64,000 nt of DNA, from assembly GCA_032164245.1 (NCBI GenBank), contig JAVMKO010000003.1:28829390-28893389 (forward strand), written 5' to 3'. This document shows positions 11,301 through 23,147 of this stretch, one piece after another. The translations under genes were made by a program, and so were the position numbers. The first letter of the stretch is position 1. Each line of letters opens with the position of its first letter. A model generated the notes under the pieces. The model was not told the origin of the DNA. It saw nothing but the letters and a program-made list of their open reading frames with translations, and made no database searches. This stretch comes from Sternotherus odoratus (taxonomy: Eukaryota; Chordata; Testudines; Kinosternidae).

Positions 11301-12340
11301 GGGCACTGGCAGTTAATCTCAGCATGAAATTGCCTCCTAAAGCCAAAAGTCTTTGAAAGGTCGTGGAATTCTGGCAAGTCTCACATCAGGAAACTGAGAC
11401 TGAGTCTCCAGAGCAGGAATCTAATCAAATACCTTCAGAGAAGTAGAATTTTACAGGTAAGGAATTACCCGTGTTACTTACCATGGCACTAAGTGATCTT
11501 TAACACAACATGTGATATAACACAAGGGCCACAACTTTGTCTAGTATGGTGAATCCAAATTTTTAAAACGATCTTTCAAAGTACTGTGTTCACTGAGAAA
11601 CAGGTGTGTTCATTGTTGTTCCATTTTCCACTGCACAGTTCAGTATGTCTTTAACTTTTTAACCAGGCAAATGAGCCCGAAAGCAGTTTTATAGAATGAA
11701 TTTGGTTAGGAAGTTCTTAAATTAAATACAGTCTGTAGCGGTCACCTAATTTTATATTTCTACATCTGTTTATCATAATCAAAACTAATTTTACTAATTT
11801 GAGATTACTAACTGATTATGTCCAATACGCTACCATTTTAGAAGTTTAATCAGATGTATTTAGTGCTTGTGAAAGGAGCAAAACTGGCTGTTATGAAGAC
11901 TAAAGTCCTCTATCTACTGTACAGATAGTCAGACACAATGGAAACTTTCCCATTATAAAATGTTTCCACTGATTTTGTTTGTTGTTTACATTCCAAAGGA
12001 AACCATTTTTAAATGAACAATTTCTCTGTATTTTTGTAAGGGAATCATCTTAACATCCTATTACAGAAAAATGAAACTCACTAGGTGCTAACTATAAACA
12101 CAGGTGAAACAGAAGTCTATTTTTGTTGTCCAAGGTGAGAGAAATGCAAAAAATAGACACATTGTATTGATGGTTAAAACAAAATTAGCTTTTTAAATTT
12201 CAGTTTCATTAATAACACAAAACACCAACTCTTGTTTATAAGATTAGGTGTAAGGAAATTTGGGAAGGGTGTTACTAGCTTTGCCTGTTACTTTGGGGTA
12301 TGCTCATTTATTAGGTTTACTCTTCTGGGGAGGAGGGTTC
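8366..12340. other. No gene seen; two hairpins and one SINE tail
   Basis: This 4 kb is AT-rich and holds no supported coding region. Notable items are a 13-bp-arm hairpin at 9267-9296, a perfect 38-bp-arm inverted repeat at 10377-10479, and a SINE-type tail at about 10885-10980 (TTTGTACAGTGCCTACCAAA ... GGGCTCGTAGGTGCTA). The rest shows nothing I recognise. Confidence 0.5.
10377..10479. repeat. Perfect 38-bp inverted repeat with a 27-nt AT-rich loop
   Basis: The left arm 10377-10414 (GTTAAAGAAATGAAGGGTAG...) is the exact reverse complement of 10442-10479. The spacer consists of repeats of ATTTATAAATGT and can itself fold. Just after it a short segment TATATCCTGTT is repeated (about 10490-10506). 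No terminal features of a transposon are apparent around it. Confidence 0.9.
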
Positions 12341-12897
12341 TGTACTTCTATCAATGTACTGCTTGTGTCACTTGTGTTCTCATGAGTTCTACTTCTCCCT
12401 GCTGCAAGTTCCCTCCCAATGGAGCTATCCTGCAGGACTTAGGTTCCCCAGCGCTGGGTTCTTCCAGCCCCAGAATCTGATGAACGAACACACCCACACC
12501 CATCCTTCCTGCACCGGGTTAATCAGCACCCCCCAAGCTGACCCCCTATATGTCCCTGGACTCTGCAGGCTGGGTCGAGCAGCACATGGTCATCCACACT
12601 GAAATAGAGCACACCTGAGCAGGCTGGGTTGAGCAGCACTTTCAATCTGCTACTCTCATATGTCCCTGGACTCAGCACGTCTCTATCCCCACTTTCAAGT
12701 TACAATTGTTCTGGTAGTAACCCACTTGAGGAGCAAACCCTGCAGGATTTTTGGGTGCTGCAGGGATCTTTTAGTTTAGGGCTCGGCTACACTGGAAACT
12801 TCAAAGTGCTGTCACGGGAATGCTCCCACATTCCCTCCACACCTCCACAAGGGGCTTAGCTTAGAGAGCTAAGAGCCCATCCACACTAGCGCTTAAA

Positions 12898-13784
12898 GGG
12901 TATGATTAGACTACAGGGTGTAGCACTGTTTTTTATACCGCTTCCCTATTTAGCGCTACAGGTGTTGCGCTAGAGGGTGTTCATATTGAAGCCCTCTAGC
13001 GCCAAAGAGTGAACAGATTATCCGCGCTTCTGGCGGTACTGAGAGTACCGCGATAGGACAGGTATCCCACAGAGCACCTCTTCTGAAATCTGGCACAGTG
13101 CTTTGTGGGGAAGGGGGCGTTTACTGCGGCCATTCTGCATCCGGCTAAAAGTCAGCCCGCCCACCACAGCCCTGCCACCCGCAGCGGCAGGGGATCTAAC
13201 AGCCCTGCCACCCGCAGCGGCAGGGCAAATGACAGCCCTGCCGCCAGCAGCGACAGGGTCCGGCAGCCCGCCCGCAGCGGTGGCAGGGCAAATGACAGCC
13301 CTGCCGCCCACAGCAGCAGGGCATCTGACAGCCCTGCCGCCCGCAGCGGTAGGGTGTCTGACAGCCCTGCCGCCCACAGTGGCAGGGGATCTAACAGCCC
13401 TGCAGCCCGCAGCGGCAGGGCAAATGACAGCCCTGCCGCCACCAGCAGCAGGGTCCGGCAGCCCGCCCGCAGTGGAGGAGGGTCTGACGTGGGGTCACCT
13501 GAGGAGGTGATAGAAGAGTTTTAAATGCTGGCCAGAGAGGATGCAATGGGGATTCTGGGCCAGGATGCTGGAGGCTCACTATAACGCAAGGGGTGTGCAC
13601 ATTGCAACCCTTGCGCTAAAACGGCAGCGCTAAAAGCTTTATTCCTCTCATTTTGAGGTTTACCAGTAGCGCTTTAAACCGTCAGTAAAAGCGCAAAAAG
13701 TGCCTTGAAAGTGTGTTCTGGCAGTGCAATTGTAGCGCTAAAGAAGGGTTTTAGCGCTAAAAAAGCCCCAGTCTAACCATACCC
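12898..13784. mobile_element. Inner inverted-repeat DNA transposon carrying a hairpin minisatellite
   Basis: Termini GGGTATGATTAGACTACAGG and CCCCAGTCTAACCATACCC are inverted copies, with AAA on both flanks as a possible 3-bp duplication. Sub-terminal parts carry repeated AGCGCTA motifs. The centre is the GC-rich tandem array at 13167-13490. No transposase is present; the long reading frames are products of the array period being a multiple of three. Confidence 0.72.
13167..13490. repeat. Minisatellite of ten 31-33 bp units, each hairpin-forming
   Basis: Units starting CAGCCC begin at 13167, 13200, 13233, 13264, 13296, 13329, 13362, 13395, 13428 and 13459. The consensus GCCCTGCCGC-CCGCA-GCGGCAGGGC folds into a 10-bp stem with a 5-nt loop; individual units usually have one mismatch. 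Because most units are 33 bp, several frames stay open on both strands, giving alanine/proline-rich repeats that I do not regard as proteins. Confidence 0.9.
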
Positions 13785-14117
13785 AAAGTGTTCAGATTTG
13801 CTGTGCCCAGGGGCGTGATTTTTCACCCCCCTGACCAGCAAGTTAGAGCACTATAAAATGTCAGTGTAGCCAAGCCCTTACGTATGAGGAGTGTTGCTGC
13901 AGAGTGAAAGAGGAAATCAAAATAACATCCAAAGGGGGCGGGGGAAGATGGGGGGAGAGAGAGGCAACCAGCTTAATCATGAAAGTTATTTATTACCAGG
14001 TAATAACCATAGGGGAGCAAAACAAACAAAATATTAAATCTAACTTAAATTTGATTAAAAAAGTCAGATTTATAAAACTATATCTGATCACACAAGTCAG
14101 GGTCAGAAGGCTATACT

Positions 14118-14119
<2 letters not shown>

Positions 14120-14162
<43 letters not shown>
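14120..14162. repeat. (GA)n microsatellite
   Basis: An uninterrupted AG dinucleotide run of about 43 nt. Confidence 0.97.
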
Positions 14163-14167
<5 letters not shown>

Positions 14168-14979
14168 AAGCAGGGGTCTCACTCCATGAAGCTTGAATCA
14201 ATCAGGGTCCCGGTGGTGGTGTTAGTGGAGGGTCAAGAGTGCTGAAGTCAGGCAGATCCCCCAGCACGATCAGTCAGGAGATGATGAGGTCCCAGAGGAA
14301 CTGATGCAGAGTTTGGATTCAAGCATCAGAACAGGTACTTGAGCATAGATAGGGATTTATGTAGGGAAACAACAATGGTTCAAGGAAGAACACTAGATTT
14401 GTTTATGTGTAAACAATGTTTTTTTCAGGTTAGCCATGGGAACTGATCATTCCTGGCTTTGGGCCCTATTCCTTGCAGGGAGCTCACAATGCAGTTAGGA
14501 GGCTTCACTATTTTGCATAACAATAAAGGATTTTTTACTAGAATTGGTCTGATGACTACTGAGTTGGGTGTGTGCAGGCATGGGTTCATTAACATCTGGA
14601 GCAGAGATTCCCCCATCATGCAGTACTTCCCTGCTTTTCTGGTCCCAGAGTTCTTGTCTTGAAATCTCTGTTCTCAGTTCTGTATGCTAATAGAGATGCC
14701 TCCTTGCTCCATCTTTGATGCAAATGAGGCTAGGGGAGTTTCCTTAATTCTGTCATTCTTATGGGGTTTAGCTGTGACTCCCTCTGGCTTTTCATTGATT
14801 TTTGTAAGTCTTTCTTCTGATCGGTTTTGGTTCAAGCAGAGACTGGGATGGAGGAAAGTCTTTCGTGAGGCAGACAGGCTGGGTACTGCATCCTGGTTCC
14901 CCAAGAACAGAGTTGCTAGATTACAAGGGCATCTTAAATAAAGCACCAGATTGTTTCCTCTGATTTGGTGAGTGAAGGG

Positions 14980-15420
14980 GACTCAGATGATCTAGGGTTC
15001 TAGGGTGAGGGGAATTGTTGCCTTTATAGCTTCACCCCTCGTGACTTTAACTCCTGTTAATACAATTATACTAGTTTTTTTTTTCCAACTGCATCACATT
15101 GTTGACTCAGATTCAATTCGTGATCCACTACAACCACCAGATCCTTTGCTGGAGTGTTACTGCCTAGCCAGTTATTCCCCATTTTGTAATTGTGCATTTA
15201 ATTTTCCTTCCTAAGTGTAGTGCTTTGCCTTTGTCTTTTATTGAATTTCATCTTGTTGATTTCAGACCAGTTCTCCAATTTATCAGGGCTATTTTGAATT
15301 CTAATCATATCCTCCAAAGTGCTTGCAACACCTCCCTTTGAGTCTCATCGACAATTTTTATGAGCACATTCTTCATTCCCTTATCCAAATCACTAATGAA
15401 AATATTGAATATTGAACCAG
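14980..15420 (-). mobile_element. CR1 LINE fragment (RT domain)
   Basis: On the - strand the sequence reads PGSIFNIFISDLDKGMKNVL and then a degraded segment, the CR1 reverse-transcriptase region just before the catalytic ADD motif. Frameshifts and stops follow. It belongs to a different CR1 subfamily from the copy at 4585. Confidence 0.65.
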
Positions 15421-16080
15421 GCTCCTGCAGCTCAAAGAAACTGTGGGGAACAGGCTGGCCTAGTTGTGAAATTGGTTCCCCCTGGATGGGACTCAGACAT
15501 CCCTCTTGGCATCACTCCTTGATATATCTGCAGCGTAATCAAGCAGATAGAGGACAGGGCTCAATTTTATTTCTGGCTCTGCCACTGATCAGCGGTGTGA
15601 CCTTCAGTAAGACATTTCGGGCCAGATTGTTAAAGGTATTGAAACACCTTAAGATGCAAATAAAAGAAGAAATCAAAGGGAGTTAGGCTCCTAGGCACTT
15701 TTCACAATCCACTAGGCCACTTCATCTTTGTGTTCAGTTCTCCTCCCACCGGTCTTGTTTATTTAGAACCTGTCCAGTTCTCTTCTGTCTTGTCTATTTA
15801 GTGTATGCGCTTTGGGATGAATGCTTCTTCTGTCTCTCAAGGGAAGGGAGGAGGCTTGGCAATTGGAGTTCACCAATCTGTGGGTCCTGTTGAGGTCTCT
15901 CTCTGTCCCTCTAGAGAAGGGAGGAGGCTTTGGCTATATGAGTGCGGTCCCCTCAGTGGGATAATTTGGGGCCTGTTGCTATTTGTGCCCCCGTGGGGTA
16001 GTGTTCAGCTGTGTGTGGTCCCCTCAATGGGTTAACCTGTATCTGTGCCCCAGGAGGACATGGGGGTGGGGGGTGGGGTT

Positions 16081-16530
16081 CAGACCCATGCAAGGGGCCT
16101 GTCGCTCTGTGCCCCAGGAGGGGATGATGGGGGGGGGATCAGACCCATGCAGGGGGCCTGTCGCTCTGTGCCCCAGGAGGGGATGATGGGGGGATCAGAC
16201 CCATGCAGGGGGCCTGTCGCTCGGTGCCCCAGGAGGGGATGATGGGGGGGGGGATCAGACCCATGCAGGGGGCCTGTCGCTCGGTGCCCCAGGAGGGGAT
16301 GATGGGGGGATCAGACCCATGCAGGGGGCCTGTCGCTCTGTGCCCCAGGAGGGGATGATGGGGGGATCAGACCCATGCAGGGGGCCTGTCGCTCTGTGCC
16401 CCAGGAGGGGATGATGGGGGGGATCAGACCCATGCAGGGGGCCTGTCGCTCTGTGCCCCAGGAGGGGATGATGGGGGGATCAGACCCATGCAGGGGGCCT
16501 GTCGCTCTGTGCCCCAGGAGGGGATTGGGG
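16081..16530 (+). repeat. VNTR of eight 56-60 bp units just upstream of PXDN
   Basis: Units beginning CAGACCCATGCA start at 16081, 16140, 16196, 16256, 16312, 16368, 16425 and 16481. Each contains GGGGCCTGTCGCTC and CCCCAGGAGGGGATGATGG followed by a G-run of variable length, which accounts for the period differences. Units are nearly identical apart from G-run length and CTCTGTG versus CTCGGTG. More diverged related sequence seems to extend upstream to about 15830. Confidence 0.95.
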
Positions 16531-16539
16531 AGGGGATTC

Positions 16540-17330
16540 AGTCAGGCGCTTCCCCATCTCCCTGTGGTGGAGGAAGCCGCTTCCCCCCTCTCCGGGCGGT
16601 GCCTCGCTGGGACACTCTCTGCTCAAGGCCGGGGCCCTCTTGAGCCCCTGCTCGGGCCGGGGAGCCAGTGGCAGGGCCGCCTGCCCAGCTCTCCGAGCGC
16701 GCCGGCTGGGGCGGTCCCACCGCCGTCCCTCCCCTCCGCTCCCCAGCCCGCGCCGGGCAGGGAGTCGCCTCCGCCCGCTGGCTGCAGGTCCAGGAGCGAG
16801 AGCAGCCGCAGCTGGGAGCGGAGCGGGCACGGTGGAGACCTGCTGCCGCCCCTCGCCCTCCTCCTACCCCTTGCACCATGGCCCGCTGCACCTCAGCGGC
16901 CGGGCTCGGCTTCGTGCTCCTGCTCTGGAGCGGGGCGCTTCTCCTCGCCGCCTCCCAGCAGCCGCCACCGCCGCGGGGCAGCGTGTGGTGCCCCAGCCGC
17001 TGCTTGTGCTTCCGCACCACGGTGCGCTGCATGCATCTGATGCTGGAAAGCGTCCCCGCCGTGTCGCCCCAGACCACCATCCTGTGAGTACCCTCCGGGC
17101 TGCGGGCTTCTGCAGCCCCAGCGGGAGGGAGGCCGGGAGCTTCCCGCCCTGAATGGAGAGAGAGGCCTGGAGAGGGCAGCTGGAGGGTCTGGGCCGGGGC
17201 ACCTGGGGCGAGGGGCACCGTGCAGCCGCCGCCCCAGCTCTTTGTCTCTAGGCGGCTTGGAAGCCCCGATCGCTGAGTTGCCTTCTCCCGCTGGAGTCTT
17301 TTGTTAGCTCCAGTGGAGATCGAGCTGTAG
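16540..17330 (+). promoter_or_regulatory. PXDN: CpG-rich promoter and 5' UTR region of PXDN
   Basis: The stretch is strongly GC-rich with dense CpG dinucleotides, in contrast to the AT-rich DNA on both sides, and it surrounds the first coding exon of peroxidasin. I see no convincing TATA box at a fixed distance from the start codon, which fits a CpG-island promoter. The transcription start cannot be placed from sequence alone. The region directly abuts the 56-60 bp VNTR that ends near 16530. Island limits are judged by eye. Confidence 0.7.
16878..17083 (+). CDS. PXDN: Peroxidasin, coding exon 1 (signal peptide and LRR N-terminal cap)
   Basis: Peroxidasin is a secreted haem peroxidase of the extracellular matrix that uses bromide to form sulfilimine cross-links in collagen IV of basement membranes. 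This exon encodes about 69 residues: Met-Ala-Arg, a hydrophobic signal-peptide core ([15 protein letters not shown]), a short proline-rich linker and the LRR N-terminal cap with the cysteine pattern [14 protein letters not shown], then [17 protein letters not shown]. The cap and flank match vertebrate PXDN closely. The start at 16878 is chosen because it has an ideal Kozak context (ACCATGG) and directly precedes the signal peptide; an in-frame ATG at 16668 would add a 70-residue low-complexity extension. The exon ends after two bases of a Leu codon (CT) before the donor GTGAGT; exon 2 restores Leu-Asp-Leu-Arg-Phe. PXDNL is less likely given exons 3 and 4. The rest of the protein is outside the window. 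Confidence 0.95.
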
Positions 17331-20300
17331 AGAGCCGGGGTGAAGCAGCCTCCTCCGGCGCTGGGAGCTATGGCTAGGGTCAGTGACTTGCTCGCCGGTT
17401 GTTTCTGCCTGGTGCATTCCTCTCGCTTTTTGTGTGTGAGTCTCTCTGATTGTCTGCGGAAGTCACCGTTGCGCTTGGCCCGTAGCTATGTGGCTTCCCC
17501 CCCTCGAGGCCTGGAGCCAGCGGGGCGAGGGGTGGTGAAGTCACTCAGCGGGCTCCAGTTTTCCTTTCTTGGATCATTTCATTAATTATTCTCTGCAACA
17601 TCTTTCGGAGGGAGCCGAGCCGCAGAGAGCTGTTTAAGAAGCTGTTGCTTCACCGTAGGAGACTTGGCTTTGATTCGCGTTTTTATGTGAAAGGTTTCAT
17701 CGCACTCCACCCAGCCCTAGATGTTTTTAATTGAACGCACTTTTTGGTTGCTTTCATAAATCAGGCTGTTGAATTGTAGAGCTACTCGGTTTTGGTCAAT
17801 CCTTGTGGATTTGTAGATGTTCTTAAATAAAAGTAATCTTGAAAAATGGTATTTTATATCGAATAACAACAGTTTGTTTTTTAAGTGTATATGATTCCTA
17901 AAATGTTTTCACTGAGACTCTTACTAGTGACTTGGTACAGTATATTTCATTGGTGGCAATGGATCATTTGGCAATGTTATACTTTTGGCTCAATATGAAG
18001 CATCACTGTGGACATATAATAATACACCAGGGGCCAAATTCTATACTGAATTATACCCAATACAGTCCAAAGCCACAATCTTACAAATATTTGTACAAAT
18101 GCTTAACTTGATGAAGCATGAATGGTCACATTTATGTCACTCAGATTAACTCCTTGCTGCTTGTAGAGTTAAATTACATGTATGATTCTTTGCAGCATTG
18201 GGGTTCAGTTGATTTCAGTGGGATTGCATGAAGTGAAAGCCAGTAAAGAATTTGATCTAAATATTTTTGTTGATTTTTTTTAAAGAAACCAGTTTTATCC
18301 TTTTCCTCCATGCCCTTTTAATAAAAACAAGAATCCATACAAACCACACACACTTTGATTTAGAGTTCATTATGAGTAAAGGATTAACTCCAACTCCATT
18401 GACCTGTTTGTATGTTTCTTGGGATACAGAAACACTCCTGGAACTAATTTCTGCCCTCATTCCCACAAATGCAACTATGGAATACTACGATAGCGGAGCT
18501 TGGCCCTGGGTATTTTCTGCACCACCTACTGTAACATATTGACTTGTGATTTTCAGTTATTTTCAGAAAGGTCCCCGTAAAGTTTTGCTGCATTTCAGAC
18601 TCTAAATATCTTAATATGAAAAGTGCAATTATTTAACATTTTTGATTCCCTCTTTGGCACGATGTGAATTCTTTTGGCAGGGTTGGAGCAGTCCTGAAAT
18701 AGCTGTAAAAGTTTTAGTGAACAGTACAGGAAGTGAGTGGTTAATGTTTCTTGCATTTGGAACTAAGTACATATACAGAGCACATTTTATATTGGTCATT
18801 GAGCTTTACACAGATTTTTGTAGTCTCTGAATCACTTTGATTTTGTTTGTTTTTTTAATCCTAGCAATAGGGATGTGAGTCTAAAAGGTTTGGACACCTG
18901 GCAAAGATATTGATGCCTACAAAAGCAAAATATATTAGATTAAAACTGGAGAAGGCAGAGATCTCCTCACCATAGATATTTATAATTTGTAAGTAAGAGG
19001 AAAACTATGATCAATACAAACATATTTGTCTAACCTCTCCAATATCAAACCCTCTAGTCTCTCAAATTTGAGTAACCATTCTAGTCTATGATTTAATAGA
19101 GGATTTTTTTTAAAAGGTTAACATTTAAATATTCTCAATTGGCTTAAGACAGTTGTTCTCAAAGTGAGGCCTATGGACTGCTGGTGATCTGTTGAACTCT
19201 TACTATTCACATGGTGATGATTATCCTCCTTGTTTCCACCTACTGTGTCACTATTAAAAGGCAATTAGAAATATATTAAGTACTTTCCTAATAATACTTT
19301 TCCATATAAGCAATTTCTGTAGCTGCTACAATTATGTTATGTGGTGGTAAATGATAAGGAGGTGGACCACAAGATACTCATACTCTTAAACTATGGAAAT
19401 GTTTAAGAATCCCCAAAGTCTGACACCGACGCTGATAAAATTGATCTAATAAGCAGTACCTTGATGATTTCCACTGGATATCAATATATTGAAAGTAATA
19501 TATTTACTTGTAGCTCAAAGATATACACTATTAATACTTATCATTATTTATTACATACGTTTTTGAGGTACTTATTGCAGTAGTATATAGGCACCAAATG
19601 GTTACATAATTATGCTTCACCTTAGTGCTACTTAGTTTGTTAATAGTATGTACCATAAGCTCTCATAGAAATTTTATGCTTTTATGGAGACAAGTCGTCA
19701 CCCAAGTAGGAGAAATGTTATGAAGGTCCACCTTCAGCAATGACTTATCTTTTGAGCATCAAAAATAAAATACTGTACATTTAAATCACTTTCAGTTTGT
19801 GAATCATCAGATTATATTTCTCTCTTTTGGAATAAGTATTTTTAAGTGCATTAAAGAACATAAGATTGGCAAGGTTGCAAACAATGTGGGGGTGGACTCT
19901 TGTCCGTTATGAACTAGACTGAGCCAGCTAACACATTTCACAGAGGTAAGAACAATAGGAATCTGTAGAAATTTTTCAGCCAAATCTATAAAGCATCTGT
20001 CAGTATCTATGATTACCTTCATTTTCTATTCTATTCAGCTATAATTTTATGTTAGTGTCATATTTAGTGTCAGGTAATACAAATAATTTGTCCTGCATGG
20101 CAACGATAGCAGGATTGTTTCAAAGTCTTAATTAACTGATTTAATTTAAATAAATTCATTCTTGCTAGAACAGGAACATATAAAAATCCTGCAAACAACA
20201 CTACTGGAATCTTAGCATGTTTTCACTGGCAGCACTTTATTTGCCATTCTTAACCTTATCTTTTTCCCCCTCTGAATGTATGGTTCTACTCTGAAAAGTG

Positions 20301-23140
20301 ACTGTAAAAATGGCATAATGTCTCATTGATTTCCAGAGCTCATTTTTCCCTTCAGTTTATAACTGCCTCACCATGGGAGCTGAGAGCTGAGCTGTATTCT
20401 TTTTGGCTTGCACATCACTTCCAGTGGTAGATTAAAACAAAATGGACCTGGATACAATCCAGACAAATGTTCCCTTCACAAATCAAAAGTCTTCCTTCTG
20501 CAAAAGAGCTTGTTGGAGTCTTGGTTTCTTACCCTTCCTGCTTCTGCACTCTCTGACATTTCCACTTCTATACTCCATACTTGGAGATTCATATTCTGGC
20601 TTTGATTCTTACACTAGTGCGGTCCTACTGAAGTCTTTGGAGCTCTTCATAAACACAACATTTCACCTGAGTGGATCAGAGTGCAGGATCAAGTCTTCTC
20701 TGTGTCCATGGCCTTTGTCCCAGTTCAATGGCTGCAGCTCCTTGAATCTACTTTCACTCCATCCCTGGTGCAGGGAATACCCTCTCCAAAATAGCTTGTA
20801 AACCACCTTGTTATCTCTAATCAGGGAGGATGAGGTGCTTTTCTAGCAGCTGATCTGGGGGTGTGAACACTGAGAGAGGAGAAACTGCTCTTCTAGTTAG
20901 CTAGCCATTCATATTCCCTATTCAGTTCTGAGTGTCAAATTTGCAACTAAATTGCAGCTCTGCAGTTTCTCTTTGCAGTCTGGTCTTGACGTTTTTTTGC
21001 TGAATGTTCCCTGTAATTTTTGAGAGCCATGTATGTGATAAATTTCTTCTGTGCAAATTTTTGACAGGCTGTGTGCACAAAAAAATTATTCTGTGCAAAT
21101 TTTTGTGCGCCTGGTGTTTTGCCGTTTGCGTGGGATTTAGGACAGTTTAGAAGGAACAGTGCTTGTGATGGGACTATTGATAATGAATAATAGTAAGTCT
21201 TTACAGGATTTGGGGCTAAAACTTTACTTACTGGAAAACTACAGTTGTAAAACTACTTTTTATAATATACATTGCTCATATTAGAAATGTATAATGATTT
21301 ATATGTTTGGGAGGGTTGCTGTATAAAATAATAGAATTTCTGAAGATTTTTTCCTCCCTTTATTAAAAAATGAAATGGCTGGTCCCATTTGCCTTAACCA
21401 TTTGGTTCCATTCAGAATTTGATTTTAAAAAAAGTTATAGACTTACTACTGTAAACATGGGCAGAAATTCAAAACAATCCAGCGAAGTGAAGTGGTGCAA
21501 TGAATGAACTAAAATGGAGTGCCTCAAATGTGGTGTTTGTTTTTTTTGTTCATTCTCTTATCTTGCTTCTGGGTTTTGTTTTGTTTTTTGCTATGGAACT
21601 ATTACTGTTAACAAGATCCTACTGCTTCCACTACAAATAAAACTGAATGAGCATCTAAGGTACAGCAAGTAAAACAAGGATTGCCAAACTGTGGGTTTTA
21701 TTTTATTTTATTTTATTTTTTGATGGTGCAGACTTTCCTGTGGTCTATCATGGTTTGTCTAATCTGTATTTATATGGCACTTCTTGGGGCTGCGATTTAT
21801 GAGTTTGTAAAGTGCCCAGCATGGGCCCCCTAATCCTCGTTAAGGTCTGTGGAAGCTACTGGAATACAATTTTAGAATAAGTACTACACAAAATTATGAA
21901 GAAGTAAACGAGTTCAGAACAAAAGTTGTGTCCTCTTTGTGTTCCCCTGAGTTACAAAAGGGAACTCTAACCAAAACTTCTAAGATATACTCTGCTACCT
22001 TTTACTCTGATTTACCTTCATGACACTTTGCCATTACCTCCTTCTCTGTGGTGTCCTGCTGCTGCTGTTATTGTACTTTCTTTAGTTTTTCCCTTTTCTC
22101 TTTCCAGTTACCACTCCCCCAAACCTTATGGAATGTTCTGACTCCAGCATTCCTTCCTTCCTTCTTAAAAAGGATACCAAGCATAACATTCAACTTGCTG
22201 CCTGTCTAGCAGATGAGAGGAAAATAATATCACTCAATATATGCAGCGTTATATTTATAGTATTGGCCACATTTAATGTGGATTCTGCTCAGTGTTTATT
22301 TAGCATTAGCTAGATTGGTGTACATAGTATCCTTTTATTAGTCACTTTGCCTTCTTCGAGAGTATATAGAGTGTCTTTAAATGATTTTGATACTGTTTTC
22401 CAACACATTTTATTCTGCTATTTGTCTGTAAAACATCTCTGTGACCCTTAGTGACGTACATTTAATGATTATTTGAATAAATGTGTCCAAAGTACTATAA
22501 CCTTTAAACTTTGTCTCAACTAAGGTTCTAATGTGGTTTTTTTTTTTTTTTTGGTGGTGGTCTTCTAGCAAACTTTTTCCTCTTGGCATTTTTTGAAAAT
22601 ATTTTCTAAGTGTAGAGTTGGATGGTCCTAGCACTCAGTCAACTCTGAATAGTTCATTCAAAAATCTGTTTAAATAAAAATATTTTACAAATGTGAAGAA
22701 GGAAGGCCTAACGAGCGGATGGTACAGTGTACATTTGAGTGAGAAACCAGCAAAACCATATTTTTATTGGCTTATTGCTGAGAGGTTGCTTAACATAACA
22801 AGCTGCCTTTGAGCAATATTGTAACTCTTGTTTCTTGAGATATGATCATTAAATCATGATTCTGGAAAAACAACTTTGGCGACATTACATTTTGACAACA
22901 ACTTCCCTTGATTACACACTGGAGAGTAGGCAAGATCATTGGATATTTTAGAAACTACAACATAAGTTACTGGTCTCTTACCCTGACTTGGGGGCATTTT
23001 GTCTCCACAGAAAAGGACCCAGACAATTGTGTTCAACAATCTGCAAGGACAAAGTTCCATATTGCAGGTTGTAATGCAAAGTTCTCATAGAGCATCAGGA
23101 TCCATTGTTAGTGTGACCGGCTGGAATTTGATTAAGTAAT
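17330..23140. other. Intron 1 stretch without recognised gene
   Basis: The DNA passes from GC-rich promoter-proximal sequence to ordinary AT-rich intron. A TTTTA simple repeat lies near 21690-21720, a T-run near 22540, and a possible hAT remnant (AATGTTCCCTGTAATTTTTG ... AGAAGGAACAGTG) at about 21000-21165. No reading frame here has support as a gene. Confidence 0.5.
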
Positions 23141-23147
23141 GATCATA

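Larger units (their letters stand above)
12779..13877. mobile_element. Outer inverted-repeat DNA transposon, flanked by TTA
   Basis: Termini GGGCTCGGCTACACTGGAAA (left) and CAGTGTAGCCAAGCCC (right) are inverted copies, flanked by TTA at 12776-12778 and 13878-13880. A 3-bp TWA-type duplication fits PIF/Harbinger-like MITEs, which is an inference. A second element (12898-13784) is inserted in it. No transposase is present. Confidence 0.75.
12340..14960 (-). repeat. Possible LTR-type repeat interrupted by nested DNA transposons
   Basis: The DNA flanking the nested elements (12340-12778 and 13878-14960) has the alternating C-rich and AT-rich composition of other LTR-like blocks in the window read on the - strand, including a TTTATTACC stretch near 13990. 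Termini and target-site duplication were not found, so this is a weak call. Confidence 0.3.

Noticed and set aside
13018..13600. Alanine/proline-rich open frames of 69-139 codons
   Set aside because: Product of the 33-bp minisatellite inside a transposon; open simultaneously on both strands.
16081..16530. Repeat array considered as CRISPR-like
   Set aside because: Units are directly abutting with no unique spacers, in a vertebrate genome; it is a VNTR.
16375..17218. Long frames overlapping PXDN exon 1 in other frames and on the - strand
   Set aside because: Out of frame with the conserved LRR-cap protein, due to high GC content and the VNTR. No homology recognised.
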